NCBI GenBank assembly: GCA_012959765.1
Contig: DUCO01000040.1
Location: 62,001-126,000, forward strand
Source: Dehalococcoidia bacterium
Lineage (GTDB): Bacteria > Chloroflexota > Dehalococcoidia > Lucifugimonadales > Lucifugimonadaceae
Length of the DNA stretch: 64,000 nucleotides
Direction: 5' to 3'
Position numbers and translations under genes: made by a program. How positions within the stretch are numbered: position 1 is the first letter of the stretch; each line of letters opens with the position of its first letter. The notes below the pieces were generated by a model. The model was not told the origin of the DNA. It ran no database searches and worked only from the letters and a program-made list of their open reading frames with translations. This document shows, one piece after another, positions 61,963-64,000 of the stretch.

Positions 61963-62090
61963 GAATTCCTGAGCGGAGTCATCGGAGCGGAGGGATCTGG
62001 GGTAGGCGCGCGTTTGGTGAGCACTCGCTGTGCGAACTCTCGCGACCCCGCCAGATCCCTCCACTGCGCTGCACTTCGGTCGGGAAATTA
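61963..62090. repeat. Dispersed imperfect-palindrome repeat, copy 4
   Basis: About 128 bp. Left arm GAATTCCTGAGCGGAGTCATCGGAGCGGAGGGATCTGG (positions 61963-62000) and right arm CCAGATCCCTCCACTGCGCTGCACTTCGGTCGGGAAATTA are largely complementary. The centre contains GGGTAGGCGCGCG...CCCCG. It occupies the gap between the GH4 gene and the ceramidase-like gene. Confidence 0.82.
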
Positions 62091-62119
62091 GGTGTCGGCA
62101 TTCTTGATCTGTAGATGCG

Positions 62120-63190
62120 TTAGCTGGCCCCAAGCTCCCGCAAGATAGCGGTGCCGCGCTTGATTGCACGGGCATCGAAGGTCGCTTTGTCGTCGAACAT
62201 TCCGCCTGAAAGGTTGACCGAAACAAACGTATTTGAATGAGTTAGCTCACGTCGGAAGCGGCGTGCGAACTTGTTCGGCTGTGGTCTGTCGGTCGAGACG
62301 AAGTATGCGTCGCCGATCCGCATAACCTGAATGCCCGACAGTTCATCGTTTCGAATATCAACTTCCACGTTTCGTCGCTGAGTCGTTTCGGCGGCACCGT
62401 TGGCTGCCTGGGTTGCGAGTAGCAGTCCCATCGCGTGGACATCCTGTGGTGATCGTTCAGCGTGAGTTGGCTCGGGGTTGTTATCCCACCAGTCGTAGGG
62501 GCGAATGTCATGAGACGGCGCCTGAGAAAACAGCGTGAGTCCTCCGCCGTTTTGCTCGATCGCCCAAGAAGCGTATCCGGGGTAGTCGGCTGTCCACATT
62601 GTCGATTCGCCAAGAATTGTTGCCGGGCAGGCGAAGTTCAACACCCGAGCGATGCCCGATCCGTCGGCACGGTTTATAGCCATTACGAAAAGGGCTGCGT
62701 TTCCGGGTCGACCCGGACCCTCGATGAACGTAGATACATCGGGCAGCAGAGTTCCTTTAGAACCCATCGAAGCTGGTTCCAGAGAACCCACGGCCATTCG
62801 CGCGGCTCCGGCGATCTGCTCGGGGAGATAGGCGGCATAGCGGGCGTACTGTGGATCGTCACGCCATAACGGCGGGCTTGATGCGTTGCCAGTGGTGGTT
62901 AGCCAGACTGAGTTCGCGTCGCCTCCGGAAGCAGCACCCGCGGCTGTTTTAATCGAACCGGAAATCCCGGTCGACAGTCCCCACACATCGAGGCTGACAA
63001 GGATCACACGAGTGCCGTTCGATTCGAGAACGATAACCCGTGCAAGCAGGTCGTCCAGCACGCCAGTCGATTCACGAGCGCCATGCTCGGGGCCATCGAT
63101 AACGAACCCGACTGGAGGGGTGATTACTGCCCTGCCGACTCCCGCCCGGAATAATCCGGGGTCGGTTTTGCCAGCCATTTCCAGAACCAT
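62120..63190 (-). CDS. Neutral/alkaline ceramidase-like protein
   Basis: A 356-residue protein related to the N-terminal domain of non-lysosomal neutral/alkaline ceramidase. It shows FRAGVGRAVITPPVGFVIDG and LLARVIVLESNGTRVILVSLDVWG, then an SVWLTTTGNASSPP segment. It lacks the C-terminal Ig-like domain and no signal peptide is seen, so it is probably cytoplasmic. Related genes are often in sugar- or amide-catabolic loci in these bacteria; ceramide as substrate is not implied. ATG 63190 has GATGGG upstream; 63178 is an alternative. Confidence 0.72.
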   Translation of the reverse strand: MVLEMAGKTDPGLFRAGVGRAVITPPVGFVIDGPEHGARESTGVLDDLLARVIVLESNGTRVILVSLDVWGLSTGISGSIKTAAGAASGGDANSVWLTTTGNASSPPLWRDDPQYARYAAYLPEQIAGAARMAVGSLEPASMGSKGTLLPDVSTFIEGPGRPGNAALFVMAINRADGSGIARVLNFACPATILGESTMWTADYPGYASWAIEQNGGGLTLFSQAPSHDIRPYDWWDNNPEPTHAERSPQDVHAMGLLLATQAANGAAETTQRRNVEVDIRNDELSGIQVMRIGDAYFVSTDRPQPNKFARRFRRELTHSNTFVSVNLSGGMFDDKATFDARAIKRGTAILRELGAS

Positions 63191-63335
63191 TCAAACACCC
63201 ATCTCAAGTCGAATCGAAATACTAGATAACGATATTAGCTGTTGAATAGCGCCTATCGAGTGCCAATCTCGATTACGAGTGATAGTCTCCGCTCCATTCT
63301 CGATCGGTTGCATGGAACGCAGAGGTTGCTCGCAG

Positions 63336-64000
63336 ATGCCAGACTTTGAAATATTCGATGACGAGTTCCAGCAGATTCTGGGCCAGAACTCAGGCCCGGG
63401 CCTGAAGTTGCTGGCAGAAGGCCTGGCGTTTGCGGAAGGCGTTTGCTGGGTTCCGCGCCTTAACAAGGTGATCGTCAGCGACATTCCAAACGACCGGATA
63501 GTTAGCTGGAGTGAGTCGGAAGGCTTTGGCATCTACAGGGAGCCGTCAGGGCGTTCGAATGGGAACACCGTTGATCGAGAGGGTCGGGTTATTTCTTGCC
63601 TCACGAAGGGGCGTACGGTAGTTCGCGGAGAGGATGACGGCACGATGACCACACTCGCTGAATCCTACGGAGATGGCAAGCTGACATCGCCCAACGATGT
63701 TGCGGTGAAATCGGACGGATCGATCTGGTTTACCGATCCCGACTACGGTTTTCTCGATCCAACGGTCGGGCATGCCGACAGTCTCGAACAGGACCGAAAC
63801 AGGGTGTACCGGATCGACCCTGACACTCTCGAAGTAACCATGGTGAGTGAAGACTTCGACAAGCCAAACGGCATAACGTTCTCGCCCGACGAATCGGTGC
63901 TCTACGTCGGTGATACGGGTCGCACGCACGGCGAGTTCCGGGCGCACAATCTGATGGCTTTCGACGTTGCTGGCAAGACGCTGGAAAATCCGAGAGTTTT
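63336..64000 (+). CDS. SMP-30/gluconolactonase-family protein (3' end outside window)
   Basis: 221 codons of a beta-propeller lactonase are visible. It starts MPDFEIFDDEFQQILG, has the metal Glu region LAFAEGVCWVP near residue 34, SPNDVAVKSDGSIWFTDPDYG (Asn/Asp ligands) near residue 117, and KPNGITFSPDE. GAGG lies 11 nt before the ATG; an in-frame ATG at 63312 is also possible. It is divergent from the ceramidase-like gene, 145 bp apart. Confidence 0.88.
   Translation, partial: MPDFEIFDDEFQQILGQNSGPGLKLLAEGLAFAEGVCWVPRLNKVIVSDIPNDRIVSWSESEGFGIYREPSGRSNGNTVDREGRVISCLTKGRTVVRGEDDGTMTTLAESYGDGKLTSPNDVAVKSDGSIWFTDPDYGFLDPTVGHADSLEQDRNRVYRIDPDTLEVTMVSEDFDKPNGITFSPDESVLYVGDTGRTHGEFRAHNLMAFDVAGKTLENPRV

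Overview
The window is a dense, mostly housekeeping stretch of a bacterial chromosome. It holds about 57 protein genes on both strands and one tRNA, with no prophage, IS element or CRISPR array. Several traits suggest a Chloroflexota, most likely a marine SAR202-type Dehalococcoidia: an rplI-dnaB-dnaD-loader locus, scattered enolase-superfamily, SMP-30, creatininase-like and SelA-like genes, and NadX in place of NadB. That placement is an inference from gene content; no 16S rRNA is present.

Layout. 1-5.2 kb: end of an ABC ATPase, ltaE, lspA, rluD, gltX, rpsU. 5.3-10.2 kb: purQ-purL, a HAD phosphatase, an FmdB-type protein, dtd. 10.2-16.4 kb: NAD synthesis, with miaB-nadA-nadC and a WD40-like lipoprotein on the minus strand facing a divergent nadX. 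16.6-24 kb: tRNA-Ser(GCT), two ABC-2 exporters, a MoaD-MoaE fusion, rpsP-khpA-rimM and yebC. 24-30.6 kb: a YyaL-type thioredoxin-fold protein, an NHL-repeat thioredoxin-like protein with an in-frame UGA, a PHP phosphoesterase, a DinB-like protein and a uronate-dehydrogenase-like SDR. 30.7-36.3 kb: a DEAD-box helicase, a membrane-tethered winged-helix regulator, a divergent FtsZ homologue and a PD-(D/E)XK protein, the last two separated by strong palindromes. 36.3-49.4 kb: an aminotransferase, aldolase, methyltransferase, hydroxyacid dehydrogenase, DUF402 protein, uvrB, a DUF59/Mrp-like pair, a SelA-like PLP enzyme and an SMP-30 lactonase. 49.7-54.8 kb: rplI, dnaB, a DnaD-like protein, a loader with two AAA+ domains, and a HIT protein, the last four overlapping head to tail. 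54.8-64 kb: paired four-helix membrane proteins, then a catabolic set (two enolase-superfamily enzymes, creatininase-like, alcohol dehydrogenase, GH4, ceramidase-like, SMP-30).

Strongest observation. The NHL-repeat gene near 26.3-27.8 kb appears to start at its annotated-looking ATG only because an in-frame TGA stands where family members have a cysteine (Cys-Sec-Ile-Asn-Cys). A perfect 7-bp hairpin with an AGUU loop begins 18 nt after that TGA, as expected of a bacterial SECIS element. This points to a selenoprotein.

Other points of interest: a dispersed ~120-140 bp imperfect-palindrome repeat with four full copies and one degenerate relative, all intergenic; an FtsZ homologue without its catalytic T7 loop; a single-chain double AAA+ helicase loader; a TM-GAF-like-winged-helix one-component regulator; shared palindromes between miaB and nadX; a DnaA-box-like cluster upstream of dnaB; and long charged tails on S16, L9 and the DEAD-box helicase. 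Many genes could together form a uronate/aldarate breakdown route (uronate dehydrogenase, lactonase, glucarate-dehydratase-like enzyme, HpcH/HpaI aldolase, hydroxyacid reductase), although they are not in one operon.
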